DNA from: Ailanthus altissimus | Lineage: Eukaryota > Streptophyta > Magnoliopsida > Sapindales > Simaroubaceae | Direction: 5' to 3' | Length of the DNA stretch: 64,000 bases | NCBI GenBank assembly: GCA_946807835.1 | Contig: OX327712.1 | Location: forward strand, 10,992,001-11,056,000 | Part shown: positions 10,135 to 22,325 of the stretch, piece by piece | How the letters are laid out: each line of letters begins with the position of its first letter | How positions within the stretch are numbered: position 1 is the first letter of the stretch | Made by a program: the position numbers and the translations under genes | Notes under the pieces: generated by a model | What the model was told of the DNA's origin: nothing | Seen by the model: the letters and a program-made list of their open reading frames with translations, nothing else | Database searches by the model: none

Positions 10135-12091
10135 TGTTGGAGCTGGTGCTCACGTGTCATTCCAATATTGTATGAATATTAATTGTTAATATTTATACAA
10201 TAAACATTTCGAATAAAGATTGTTAATATCATATCATATGGTAGAATGCTTGTAACATTATAGACATTGTTTGATCTGAAGGAATTCAAATCTAATCTAA
10301 AGGAGTTTAGATCAGAACTAATAGTTATCAAAGCTGAGAGTTATAAATGCTACGAGTTAGCACTGTTAAGAGTTAGCAGGTTATAAGAGTCAACGAGGTC
10401 TAAAGAGTTAGAACCTTGTCTATAATGGGACAAAGACCTGAGAGTATACTTGTAATGATATAGTTACAAAGAGTTGCAATAGGTGTTAAGAAATATCATT
10501 ATGTAAGTATGTCTCAAAGATAATGTTCCTGATCTATAATCACCAATGCGGGTCTATCGGTGATTCACTTTATATAGATTAGTGTATGTTTATATCTGAC
10601 TGGTTCAGATAGTTGTTCTTAGCTGACCATGAGCTTAGAGCTTATATAGGCATGCGGGTATCCAGTCAAGACCGATGCTCATGGAGTCCGGTGTGTGTAG
10701 ATACGGGATCCGTCAGCTTACGTAGGTAAGTTGTATATCTGATGCTCCGAGATTGTATTTCATAAAGTCTTGTGGCCACAAGCAAAAACCCGAGAAAAGA
10801 GTTTCCCACAGGGTTAAACAATATAGCAAAAGTGTTTGCGTATATTGTTTATCGAGATACGAATCTGGAGATAAGATTATGGATGAGCAAATGGGGATTT
10901 GACGGTGCTGATCTATATCCCCGCACATCCAGGGTATAAATGATGGAAGGATTATACGTATACATTATGACCTCAACTTGTATGGTCTGACACGCTGATT
11001 TGTAATATTTGTAACGTGTGCGTAGGGCATCGATTACGGATTAATGGAACAGTTCTATTTGACAAATCGGGTGTGGACCTAGAGAGTCCCAATATGAAAT
11101 GTACTCTTTGAGCACTTGGGCAGTGTACCGTATTGAATTGTTCAATACAGTATAATTCAGCAATTACTAAGGTTACGTTAACTAAAGTATATGGTTACAT
11201 AGTGGGACCCACTTTAGGTTAACTTGGTAACCGAGTAAGGATATAATAGTAATTTTACTTTATGATTATTTAATTATTAAATAATAAGAATAAATATTTA
11301 TTTATTTAATTGTTAAATAAATGATTTAATTTAACTATGATTAAAGGTTAATCATATAGTTAATTTAGTTAACTTTATTTAATGATTAAGTAAAGGTTAA
11401 CCTAACTAAGGTTAAGTTAGTTAATTATGGTTAGAATAATTAAATATTTATTAACTTAAAGGTTAAGTTAAAATAATCTAACTAAGGTTAGGTTAAACCA
11501 AATGAAATTCAAATTAGTTTGGAATTTATGCATTAGTATATAAAGTGAAATGAAATTGAAAATCATTAAGTTTTTAGTTTATATGTTTTGCATTTTTGGG
11601 AGCCATTTCAATTTGAAAAATTGGAATTCTTTGTTTTGTGTTTTAAGTGTTAGAACAACAAAACAAATTGAATTAATGGTTACTAAATGTAATAACTAAA
11701 AACAATATTTGTTTTATTTATTCAAGAGTTGAATAAAAAGAAAAATAAATTTAATTAAGTTAAATAGTTTAATTTTGAAAAATGTTTAAGAGTTAAACAC
11801 ATATGCTGGATTAAGATGCTGCCATTCTAGACAATCAAACCCACCCTTGTTGATTGCTAGAATTGATCAAAGATTCATTTCATGGTGGACTTCAAAAAAA
11901 TTAATCCAAAGGCTTCATTGGTGATATTTCTCAATCTCGAATTTCAGTTAATCAAATGTTATTTTCTGTGTTCATTGTATTTAATCTTCCGCTGTGCACA
12001 TGTATGTATGAGATATGTATATTGTTTGTATGATGAACACAACCCACATGCAAGAACCCTAGTTGATTTGCCCAACCCAACACACCCAACA
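10135..12091 (+). mobile_element. Solo LTR-X copy 2 (1957 bp)
   Basis: Starts TGTTGG and ends CCCAACA. It is flanked by a perfect 5 bp target duplication, AAAAG at 10130-10134 and 12092-12096. No internal region, primer-binding site or pol is present, so it is a solo LTR left by LTR-LTR recombination. Compared with the 2181 bp copy at 37109, it lacks about 200 bp near 10645. Short open frames inside it (for example 10713-10928) recur in the other copies only because the DNA is repeated. Confidence 0.92.
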
Positions 12092-12096
12092 AAAAG

Positions 12097-12515
12097 ATCC
12101 TATTTTCATTGGCCTTTGGGTGTGAAGCAATAATCCCTGTTGAAGTGAGAACCTTAATTCATCGGGTACTTCATTTTTTAAAAAAGCCAACTAGGAGCTA
12201 ATCATGAGGATTTTGGATTTGATAGGGTAAAAGAGAGAAATGGCGCAGGTTTGTGTTGTTGTTTACTCGTAAAACGTGGCGTGGTACTATAATAAGAGAG
12301 TTCGAGTGCGAGAATGTATTGAAGGTGATCTCATACTTAGAAAAGTCCTCTCTAATAAAAGAAACTCAACAGATAGAGTTTTAGGCCAACTTAAGAAGGA
12401 CCTTACAATATCATAGAAGAATCAGAGTTGGGGTGTATGAGCTTAAGCATGCTAATAGCAAGATAACGAGGAAACCGTGGAATGCTGAACTTCTAAAAAG
12501 TACTACCTGTAAACA
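12097..12515 (+). pseudogene. Gypsy-1 integrase C-terminal remnant
   Basis: Picks up exactly where 10134 stops. It reads a segment like the plant Gypsy integrase tail (FHWPLGVKQ), then a VARYYN-like piece, EGDLILRKVLSN near 12325, and finally YELKHAN..KPWNAELLKKYYL ending near 12510. Frames are shifted and stopped. The continuity across the solo LTR and its AAAAG duplication confirms that LTR-X inserted into this gene. Confidence 0.75.
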
Positions 12516-12689
12516 ATCTATTTATTTATACAAAATTTAAATTAGTACTTACTGGATTCTATATTATGAAAGTGAATAAAAGTAAAAAAAATAAATTGCA
12601 TTTAATCATCTTTGTTTTGCATGAACACTCATATAAGAACAAATAAACCTCTTTATGATAGAAATCATGAGCTTCCTTTATAATTAAAA

Positions 12690-13215
12690 GACCATATGTA
12701 GAGGAGAACCCGATGAAATTATTAGAGACCCTTGTAGGGAATTCTCACAAGTTGATTGAAGACCTTATCTAAGGAATATCTACCAAATGATTCCGTAGAA
12801 GGAGAACCCCACAGAATGATTAAAAATCATGTGCAGGAAATTCTATAGGATGATTGAAGAACTTGTGTGAGGAATATCAATAAGATGACCATGTACAAAG
12901 GAGAACTCCACAAGATAATTAAGAACCCAGTGAGGGAATTCTCATAGGATGACTAAAGACCTTATGTGAGGACTATTAACAAGGTGATTAAAAAGACCAT
13001 GTGCGATAGAGAACCACGCAAGATTATTAGAGACCCTATATTAGGAATTCCCATAAGATGATTGAAGATCTTGTGTGAGAAATATCCACTGGATGATTAA
13101 AAAGACTCTGTGTGGTTAAGAATCCCACAAGCTGATTAGAAACCCTATATGAAGAATTCTCACAGGATGATTAAAGATCTTGTGTAAAGAACATCTACAA
13201 GATGATTAAAAAAAA
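12690..13215 (+). repeat. Tandem array, ~99-109 bp unit built of ~35 bp subunits
   Basis: About five units, anchored by attctcac-like blocks at 12741, 12840, 12938, 13047 and 13156 (spacings 99, 98, 109 and 109). Each unit is itself three related subunits of about 35 bp, sharing a core like CACAAGATGATTAAAGACC. The array directly follows the end of Gypsy-1 integrase, in the 3' untranslated part of the element. Tat/Ogre elements are known to carry variable tandem repeats there. Confidence 0.85.
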
Positions 13216-15474
13216 GATATAGAATTACAAATGTAGTTTTTGAAAAAATTTAAAGAAAATGTTATCTATAAGTTTTGTGGTAAGTTTTAGATGCCAAAAT
13301 GACTTATGGCAACGGCCATTTGAATTAACATGCCAATGCATGTTTGCAGAAACATAGTCCGAAAAAGTCAACTCAAACTCAACTTATCCAAAGTGTTTCT
13401 GAAAGAAATATTTTTGAATTCCATATAATTAGCAGTACATGTATACTAAAGCGGTTAAATACATTGCAACTAGTGAACAATTGATAAGACTTAATTATGT
13501 CTAATATTTTAAGTTCTTAAACTTAATATTTGTTCATTTAATCTTTTTATTTGGCTATTTATATATACTAATGTTATGTTTTTAGATGCTTTAAACTTAT
13601 GTTTACATTCATGAACTAAGTTTTATTGCTAGATTACAATGTGGGCTCAATATGTAGCTTGAATTGATTATTTTTCCTTATTCATCATGTTGGTATTGAA
13701 TTGTTTAATTTGTTCTATACTTAATACTTCTAATTACATGAAATTTAATTAGAATGATTTGGGAACCTTAATAAACTTAGAAAATGGAATTTCGTGTTAG
13801 CCATGGATGAATTAATGTATGATCATTACAAGGAACTTTGAGTTTCATATGAAATAGGAATATGCTTATATGACATAGATAACTATTTCGAGAACTTACT
13901 CTTAATGAATCTTGTTTCAATTTAATTATCATAGGAATATTAATAATTGATTGAATGAGATATACTCACTTGACCATCGGAAGAGGCTTGTGAGGATATT
14001 AGAGTTCTTAATTAATAATTCATATTGATAGTTTTAAGGGGAGCAATTAGATTCAAGTAAAAGTATCAAGGAATTATTGTAATCCTAGACATTTGAGTAA
14101 TAGTGCTATCATATTAGTTTTCTTTGCTTAATCTTTATAATTAGTTTCATTATTTAGTTAATTTAGATATTAACACATTGAATTACCACTTGTTTGAATA
14201 AGAGTATGAGAACACAATTTTAATACTTAGCAAATAGTAATAATAATTCATCGGAACTATACTTTACTCATCGTATATTACTTGTTGATATAATGTGCAC
14301 TTGTGTTTAAAGTATATACATACAAAACACACAATAACAACCTCTCTTATTCGTTGAAGATGAAAGGTATGAGAAATTTAAATTTTTTATAAAAAAAAGT
14401 ACACTCAACCTAATTGGAGTTGTGTTTAAAAAATACTATTAAAAATAATCTTTTCATTGTATGTCATCAAACTAAAGAAACATTATTTGTTAAAATCTAA
14501 TAATTTAAAGGAGTGTTTGTTGTTACTTTTGATTATTTGACGGGTGCCAATTATTTATGGTATATTTGTATTACAATGTATTATATTGACAATAGCTAGT
14601 TTTTGTAAAAAAAAAAATTACTTTTCATGAATTAGAATATTCACATACAACTAATATTTTTTTTAATTCTTTAATAAATTTTAAATTGTTGACAAACTTA
14701 TTATATTACTTTTGATAATACAAGTACAAATACTATTGTTATAGATTATTTTCAATTTTATTAACACATGCATGTGATTTAAGTTTTTTTCATTTGAGGT
14801 ATTTTTGTCATATTTTTAATTTAATTGTTCAAGATGGTTTGAATAAATTAATTCTTAGATTGATAAAATTAGAGAAGAAATAAAATATATTGTTTCATCT
14901 GTTAGACGACAAGAATTTAAAACTTTGTTGAATAATTGCAAAATAGATAGTTGAAGGTCAAAAATTTATGTGAAAACTCATTAGAATAACATATATGACG
15001 GTGAAATCTTATGCAGATTTAGTGATTATACTACATATTATCATAGTGATAAAATGAAAGACATTATACTAATTAATGATTATTGAAAATTTTCATTTTA
15101 CTATATGTATTTTTAAAGTATTTAATAATATCACGTTAGCATGTTTATGTATGTATCAGCCTTTATCTTCTATTATTTTAACTCATATAAATAATTTTTG
15201 GTGATATTTTTTGTTAAATATAGAGATAATCCTATGTTTTCTATATTTGCACTATTACAGAGTTTAAATTCTAAAAATATTAGAAGAAAAATTATATATT
15301 ATTTATTATACAGTCGTAATGGATTCCAAAATCAATAGCTTTGGTGTAAAATTTTTAATTTTTGAGATTTTAGAAACTTTAAACTCTGAAGTTAATTATA
15401 ATTTTGACCAAATTTATAATTTTATCACACAATTATTTATTTTTTATAAAAATAAATTTGGATCAATTGTAGAT
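13216..15474. other. AT-rich non-coding region, possible retroelement debris
   Basis: No gene seen. 13950-14330 has phrases reminiscent of plant Gypsy LTRs, such as a run ending near 'tatattacttgttgatataatgtgcacttgtg'-type sequence (14267-14308). I could not find ends or a partner. From 14340 onward it is simple AT-rich sequence. Confidence 0.4.
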
Positions 15475-16273
15475 CTAGAATAAATAAATAAGCAATCTGT
15501 TTATGATTAGGCTGTTTGGATTATTTTGTTAAAAGATAAAAGAAAATATGGTTTTAGTTCTGGTATTTATACTACTTTTAAATTTAAAAATTTATTGATA
15601 TTTGCTACTCTTCTATGTTGAGTACACAATAGTAAAGAGAATTTAATATTTTGTTATAATAAAAATTAAACGAAAGGATTTATCTAAGATTATTCATTAT
15701 GACTTGAGATCTACTAACACCTCTAGTGTCCACTATAACTCTAGAATAAACAAATAACAAATCTGTGTATGATTATGCTGTTTGGACTATTTTGTTAAAA
15801 GGTAAAAGGAAATATGATTTTAGTTTTGGTATTTATACTACTTTTGAATTGAAAATTTTATTTGATATTGACTACTTTTCTATGTTGAGTATACAATAGT
15901 AAAGAGAATTTAATATTTTGTTATAGTAGAAATTAAACGAAAGGATTTATCAAATATTATCCATTATGACTTGAGATCTACTAACACTTCTAGTGTCCAT
16001 TGTAGCTCTAGAATAAACAAATAACCAATCTATTTATGATTAGGTTGTTTGCACTATTTTGTTAAAAGGTAAAAGAAAATATGATTTTAGTTTTGGTATT
16101 TATACTACTTTTGAATTGAAAATTTTATTGATATTGACTACTCTTTTATGTTGAGTACACAATAATAAAAAGAATTTAATCTTTTATTGTAATAGAAATT
16201 AAATGAAAGGATTTAACTAATATTATTTATTATGACTTGAGATCTACTAACAACTCTAGTGTCCACTGTAGTA
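15475..16273 (+). repeat. Three direct repeats of ~266 bp
   Basis: Units begin CTAGAATAAA at 15475, 15741 and 16008, and the pattern closes near 16274. Spacings are 266, 267 and 266 bp. The copies differ by scattered substitutions and small indels, so the array is old. Each unit contains 'gaaaggattta' and 'gacttgagatctacta' blocks. A hAT transposase scrap follows at once, so the array may belong to that transposon. No coding capacity is seen. Confidence 0.9.
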
Positions 16274-16297
16274 TCAGAATCTTTTTTTAGTGCATGA

Positions 16298-16375
16298 GGC
16301 AAGATATTAGATGAAAAGCAATTAAGATTGACATCAGAAACTTTAGAGGCTTTAATCTATATAAAAAAATTTTGA
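16298..16375 (+). pseudogene. hAT-family transposase C-terminal scrap
   Basis: A 25-codon plus-strand frame reads GKILDEKQLRL then TSETLEALIYIKKF and stops. The LxxETLEALIxIKxF phrase is the conserved end of the hAT dimerisation domain in plant Ac/hAT transposases. The rest of the gene is not visible. It is dead by truncation. Confidence 0.65.
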
Positions 16376-17921
16376 AAGATGCGGAGGATTGAAAGAAAAA
16401 TTAGTAAGAAGACATAATAAGAGATTTTTAGAAATTTAAAATTTAATCATTAGAATTTAGAAATAGAAATTTGTAATTTATTAGAAACAATTATTGAATT
16501 TGCAATTGATAGATATTTTAATAGCTGTCAATCTAATTGGAATGTATTGTAACTAGTAAATTTAACATCTTTATTTCTGTATTTATATTCAATAATTTAA
16601 TATTTAGAATAATATCAATAAATTTATCTTTAATAAAATTACAATGTCAATTATGAATTTATGATTATAACACAATTTCAATCCAATATAATCTTCATTT
16701 TTATTATAATTATTAATTTAATTGTTATTATAATATTTATAATTACAATTGAAATATTTATAAGAAAAAATAATTACAAATATTAAAAAATATTTAAATA
16801 TTTAAAAAATAAAAATTATAAAAAAATATGCATGACCTATTATAAACTCGTGCTAACACGTGGATCATTATAATTTTGTATCGATATGACATATTGGGTC
16901 CTAAATCGCAACTCAGCACAATACAACTCTTTAAATTGTGCTATTTAAATGCAATACTATATTGTATTGTATTAGGTCACCGGCATGTTACTGTACCATG
17001 TCACTGAAGTCCATTTGTCACCTCAAGTTGAAAGGAACTTGACAAGCCATTGAGTTCAAGTTAGTGAGTTATAAGCACAATGCCCACTGATGATATTTTC
17101 AGCAACTGGAATTTTGATTTTCGAAAAATTAAATATTAAGAAATAAAAATGAAATAAATCTGGATATTTTTGGATAAGGTGCTTTTCAGAACTTAGGAGA
17201 GCCGTCTGACTGTAGTTTCGCAATTTTTTTTTTTTTTTTTGAAAGCCATTTTCTGAAATTTGTCAAAAATTCCACAGCATATCACTGACATTTTTTTTAA
17301 GAAAATATATAACAAATACTATACACATTTTAAGTAATTAAATTTCATCTCGAGTGGTATTCATCATTTAATTAATAAATTCTGTATCTTTTAAAATAGT
17401 ATAATACTGGCAAATTGATGGGACAGTTTATATTATTACCACGTATCTAATTTTATTGTTTAAAAATATAAAATATATGTGCAATAAAATCAATTTATAC
17501 GATGAAAATTTATATGAGTTTGCACATGTACCGCTCTTTAAAACAACTAATTATACTTATGCTATGGCATCAATTAATCAAAACTCATACACACAGACAT
17601 ATACATATAAAAAAATATTTGTAGAAGAGGTTAAGGGAAAATTCCCAGTTCCTCAATAACTATTAAGGGTCAGCTAGTTTATGTTAAATGAGTTTGAATA
17701 GAGATCTCATTCTATCTATCAGTTTCTATCCTCCTCCAGTTAAATATGCAGAATTGATATGGATGCTAAACAGCAATGAAAGAAAATATAATGTAGTTAA
17801 ACAGATAAAGTAGAATGGCTAGATGCCAATAAGAATCTAGCATACATAGTTGAATGCAGGAAAGCTTTGAAGCTAATGAAATAATGTTGCTTGCTGTTGT
17901 AAAATCCAGTAAATCCGACAC
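16376..17921. other. AT-rich region between hAT scrap and CSL4 exons
   Basis: No gene recognised. 16850-17010 may be the subterminal part of the hAT element. There is a 20-base T run near 17226. The expected last exon of the minus-strand CSL4 gene should lie here, but I could not find it. Confidence 0.4.
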
Positions 17922-20900
17922 AACACCTAATTCATTTTTGGCGGTGGAAAGAAAATATGCACGTGCATCTCCAAGTGAAAGCTTATGAAAGGGATTCTGT
18001 TAAGGACTTTGTTTCTCCTTTCCAAGTAACAAACAATTCTAATGTCAAATGTGAAGTAAAAACGATCTGATACAAAATGAGATATTAAAGAAAATAATAA
18101 TCTAAAACATTAATTTCCTTTCTACATCTGTGCTCCAACCATTATTCTTCAATCATAACAATATTGAAGCCATTCCATACCATTATTTTATGACATTCAA
18201 CAAGATGCAAGCAAGTTAAAAACTCTCCATTTCATGATTTTGAGCATATGTACCATGCTATAAATGTGAATGTATTCCATTCTTCCACTTCAATCATAGT
18301 TACCAACTTGAAAAATCATCTTATTATTTAGACAAATCAGTATCAGAAACCATTCTACCACCCATACCAGAAGGAAAAAAAGGAAAGGGACACTAGGCAA
18401 AATTTATGTTTTTATTGCATCTGCTTATGAAATGCCACAACTAGCATTAACATTAAATGATGTTCATAATTACATGAGAAGAGGAACTTAAAGCATAAAG
18501 GATACTACCACAGCTCTGACAATGTCACCAGGTCGAAACGACAAATGCATGTCCACTTTATCAATCTCAGTAGCTCTAACATCTTGCTGCCTGTTAAAAT
18601 AAAAGTTAATGAATATTTAAGCATAATCCTCAAAAAGAAAAGCCTCCAGTCTAAATGATACAAATGTATCAAGTATGTGAACTTGTAAAAGCAATTTAAG
18701 TGATATCAGCATCTGAAGATTTCTATACAAAGGCAATAACAGGCTTCATGCAAAATTCCCAATATATTAAGCAAAATATATGAAGAGGCCTTCTTAGCAC
18801 CAAATAACACAGAGGCCTTCAAGATTGTCTTGTATTTGGGGTACAGTAGGATTAGACTGTACTGCATATGTAAATTTACTATTAAGAACATTAAAAAAAT
18901 TAAGTAAAAGTTATTAATTTTATAGATATTATTTAAACCTTAGTTTAATTAGTTCAGATGAAAACTAATTAAGTATAAATGATAATTTAAATTTAAATTA
19001 TTAAATAAATAATTCCCTATTGTAATAATCAATGCTTAAATATACATTTTACACTATTATATAATTGGTACTTCTCTAGTGGGAATGTACGCATGTTTTA
19101 CATTTAACTTTCTATACAAAAAAATTTGATATCGCATTTTAAAATCATGTGAACGTCCCCCATTTAAGAATTTTTAATTAAAAGTTAAATTATTATTAAT
19201 TAAAAGTTTTTATTATTATTCAATCACCATAATGAAAATTGCTCAAATATAGATAATAATTCGAATTAATCATGACTATTTCATTATTTTAATTACTTCC
19301 TGTACAGACAATTGAATGTCACATTTTAAAATTGCATCGATATTAGCATTTGAGAATTTCCTATTAAGCAAGAGTTTGTATTATTAACTATTCAAATCAT
19401 GAAATGGAAATACTTAAATATAAATATAATTTGAATTATCATGAAAATTGTATTTCATTTATAAAATATTTCATTATTTATTGATTTTTACTAATTATTG
19501 AAATAAATAATTTAATTTATAAGTATAAAATTTAATTTCTACTCATGAATAACTTATCCCATAGTTGGCAAATAAAATGTTGGATCCCAATTGGTCCGGA
19601 CACCTTTTATCCCACACCCTTTTACCTCCCGACACATGGAATTAGACACAAAAATAGTCCAATTCCATGTCCTAACCCATATACCAGACAAGCCCAAAGA
19701 GGATACTTCAATAAACATGAATCTGGTTTGAACATATCCATGCTTTAATGGATATATTGTGTCCAGTCCTATTAGAAAGAAAAGTTGTGAACCTCACATG
19801 AAAACTACTATTTTATTCATTATAAAATAATTTATCCTATGGTTGTTTTGTAGGATAAATTATCTCGTAATTAAAAGTTAAATATTATAATTATAAATTA
19901 TATTATAAAATAATAAATAAAAATTAAAAATTATAATTTATTGTAGAATGAAAATAAAAAATACATTTTAATAAAAAAAGAATATTCCTAAATTCAAAAT
20001 ATTATTTATATTTAATTAGTATTCATTCGTGTGACTTAAATAATTAATAATACAAAATTTTAATTAATAATAATTAAATTAATATATTTTATAATAATAT
20101 ATAAATATTTACTAATATAAACTTTATATTTAAATAATTGAGATACAAACTTTATATACAACTAATGTGGTATTTGATGTGTTCATTTTTAACTAATGTT
20201 GTATAACTATTATATCAATAAAAATTAAAAAGTCAATAACTATTTAATAAGTGGTAGTTATTAATTAGTGATATATCAATTAAGATACAAAACATGTATC
20301 TCAACTTTGTAAGCCTAATATTACTCATATTTATTATAAATAGAACTATTTAAATATTAAATAATTAAATTTAGTTGTTGTTCAGATATAAATAGTTTTC
20401 ATTTGAACTAATTAAATAAATTAATAGTTATTTTCATCTAATTTTCCAACAGAATCATGTACTACACCTAAGACATGATAATACTGTATATAATCCAAAC
20501 CAATTCTATCATATGTAAACCAACCAAGCATACTAAACAGGGCCTAAAATTCACCAAACAACAAAGATTGTTCAAGCAAAAACACATACCTGTTCATATT
20601 AAAAGAACTTTTATTCACAGTATGAACAAAACAAAATGAGTGACTAAGCTTTAGTGAATAGTAGAGTATCTAAAAAGCAAGTAGGAGCCTCATAATCGCT
20701 GCAAGGTACAGCCTTAAAAATATTAGGTTTCAGTTCACACAAATATCAGCTGAATGTAGATTTAACTATTTCATATACGTTGCAATCTACAGAAGCGTGC
20801 AATAAGAAGAAGATGCATTGTACCTACTAATAACACTATTTTTGTTTGCTCCTCGAGACAAAGAAATCATCGGAATACAAGGACCATATCATTCTTCTAT

Positions 20901-22325
20901 CTTATAAAGACAAAACTCCTTCTTATGTGCACAATAACATATTCCCATAATGAACTCCCATTTGGTCAGCTAGGTAGTTGAGTAGAATTGTTTTATTTTG
21001 CTTTTAGTAAGTAAACAAGTACTAAGCGAGTTTTAGAAACTTATGTGGAGATATTAATTCAACATTGAAAACTTCTATAATCGATCTTCCTATCAATGAA
21101 AGACTAGTTCGAAATATTTCACTCTAGCTGTAGCCGGGAAGCTTACAATCACATATGGGGACTGGTGATTAAGCAATACAACAAACTAATTAGAAATTTG
21201 ATCTTATCCTACTCACTCCCAAGGTCCACCACTTTGTTGTCTAACCCCAAAGAGATTCAAGTTCATCTGCACCTAAGTATGAAATAAGATATACATAGAA
21301 ACAAGAAATCTGAAATTTGAGTGGACAATGTATTAGTATTAGGTCAATACTACTGCTGAAAATAGCTAAAAAGTTCCTTAAAGGTTAGAGGCACTATCTC
21401 ATCGTCATTGCAAGAAGTCCCAGTGGGCTAAAGTCAACCAAATGATACTCAAGTATAGTTAATCGAGATACATTAGGTACCTGATTCTATGCTGCCAAAA
21501 TACACAAACCTCTATAGGGAACAGACTTGGGCACTGCTATTAATCCTAAACCATTAAAGACTACGAATTAAGCTTCATTGTGCAGCTTATTGCAGATGCA
21601 TCACTACATGATTATAGAAGAGTTAAAATAGATTATAGAAGACCTGATTATGCCAGAAAATTTCTCTCTGATGGACTTGGTACCAACACACATGATATCA
21701 GCCGAAGCCATCCTGGCCATCACTTTTGTAAGCTGTAGTATGGAAAACAAGATGAGATTTTCTTGATAAATCTTTAGTGATTATGTATCGACATAACAGA
21801 TTTGATAACAATGAAAGTGACAGTCAGGGTTATATACATGGTTGCCAAATACAAAGACATACATTAACAAGCAGATCCATCTTTACAGAGATGTATGGCA
21901 TGATATTAAATTTGACATATTTAAAGAGTAAAATATGTGTCAAGGTACAGTGCATGAGAAAAAACCAACTCCACAACCTAAAGACCATACAGTGAATTCT
22001 AATCCATAAGTTTTCTTAAGAGAAGAAATAAAGATTTAAATCAAAAGCTCATACAACAGTGATGAAACAGAACAATCAAGACGATATACTAAAAGAAAGG
22101 ATCTAAGAGTGCAACATAACAAAACAATAATCAGACACAGAAAAACCATAAGAAACATAGATTTTCAATTTTTTTTAGCAATGACTTGGGTACGCATACA
22201 TTTTAAAACCCAACCTAAACAGACAAACAAGGATAAATGAGAAAACTTACTCGGGCAATGACGACAGATCCAGGCTCTGGAACAGCGCCATGGGCCTTGT
22301 GACCAGTTACTTCCACAGTTGGTCT
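17922..22325 (-). CDS. CSL4: Exosome complex subunit CSL4 (EXOSC1-like), partial, four exons
   Basis: Four minus-strand exons join in frame with GT-AG introns. They are 22251-22325 (25 codons, VEVTGHKAHGAVPEPGSVVIAR), 21644-21732 (LTKVMARMASADIMCVG, SIREKFSGII), 18506-18590 (QQDVRATEIDKV, FRPGDIVRAVV) and 17922-17981 (LSLGDARAYF, LSTAKNELGV). Phases agree at every junction: 0, 2 and 0. This is the S1 RNA-binding domain and the start of the zinc-ribbon part of CSL4, a cap subunit of the RNA exosome in nucleus and cytoplasm. The N-terminal exon and the final exon (WTEMQCP-type end) were not found, so about half of a roughly 200-residue protein is visible. The visible exons have no stops. The gene is either functional with distant or diverged end exons, or a recently truncated copy. 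The donor of the 17922 exon is the least certain boundary. Confidence 0.87.
18591..21643 (-). other. Large CSL4 intron (about 3.05 kb)
   Basis: Bounded by the acceptor TTTTAACAG (ending at 18591 on the minus strand) and the donor AG|GTCTTC at 21643. The inside is very AT-rich at 18900-20450, with TAATTA-rich stretches that could be a decayed transposon. I found no coding sequence or firm transposon ends. Confidence 0.7.

Noticed and set aside
10713..10928. 71-residue minus-strand frame repeated almost identically at 37886-38101
   Set aside because: Both copies lie at the same place in the LTR-X repeat, so similarity comes from the repeat. There are no domain features and no sign of selection for protein.
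12690..13215. Regularly spaced repeats considered as a CRISPR array
   Set aside because: The repeats are contiguous and degenerate, the genome is plant nuclear, and there are no unique spacers of fixed length between identical repeats.
19545..19860. Possible Tourist-like MITE in the large CSL4 intron ('cttatcccata' near 19555 and 'tttatcctat' near 19830)
   Set aside because: The two words are in the same orientation rather than inverted, and no target duplication was found.
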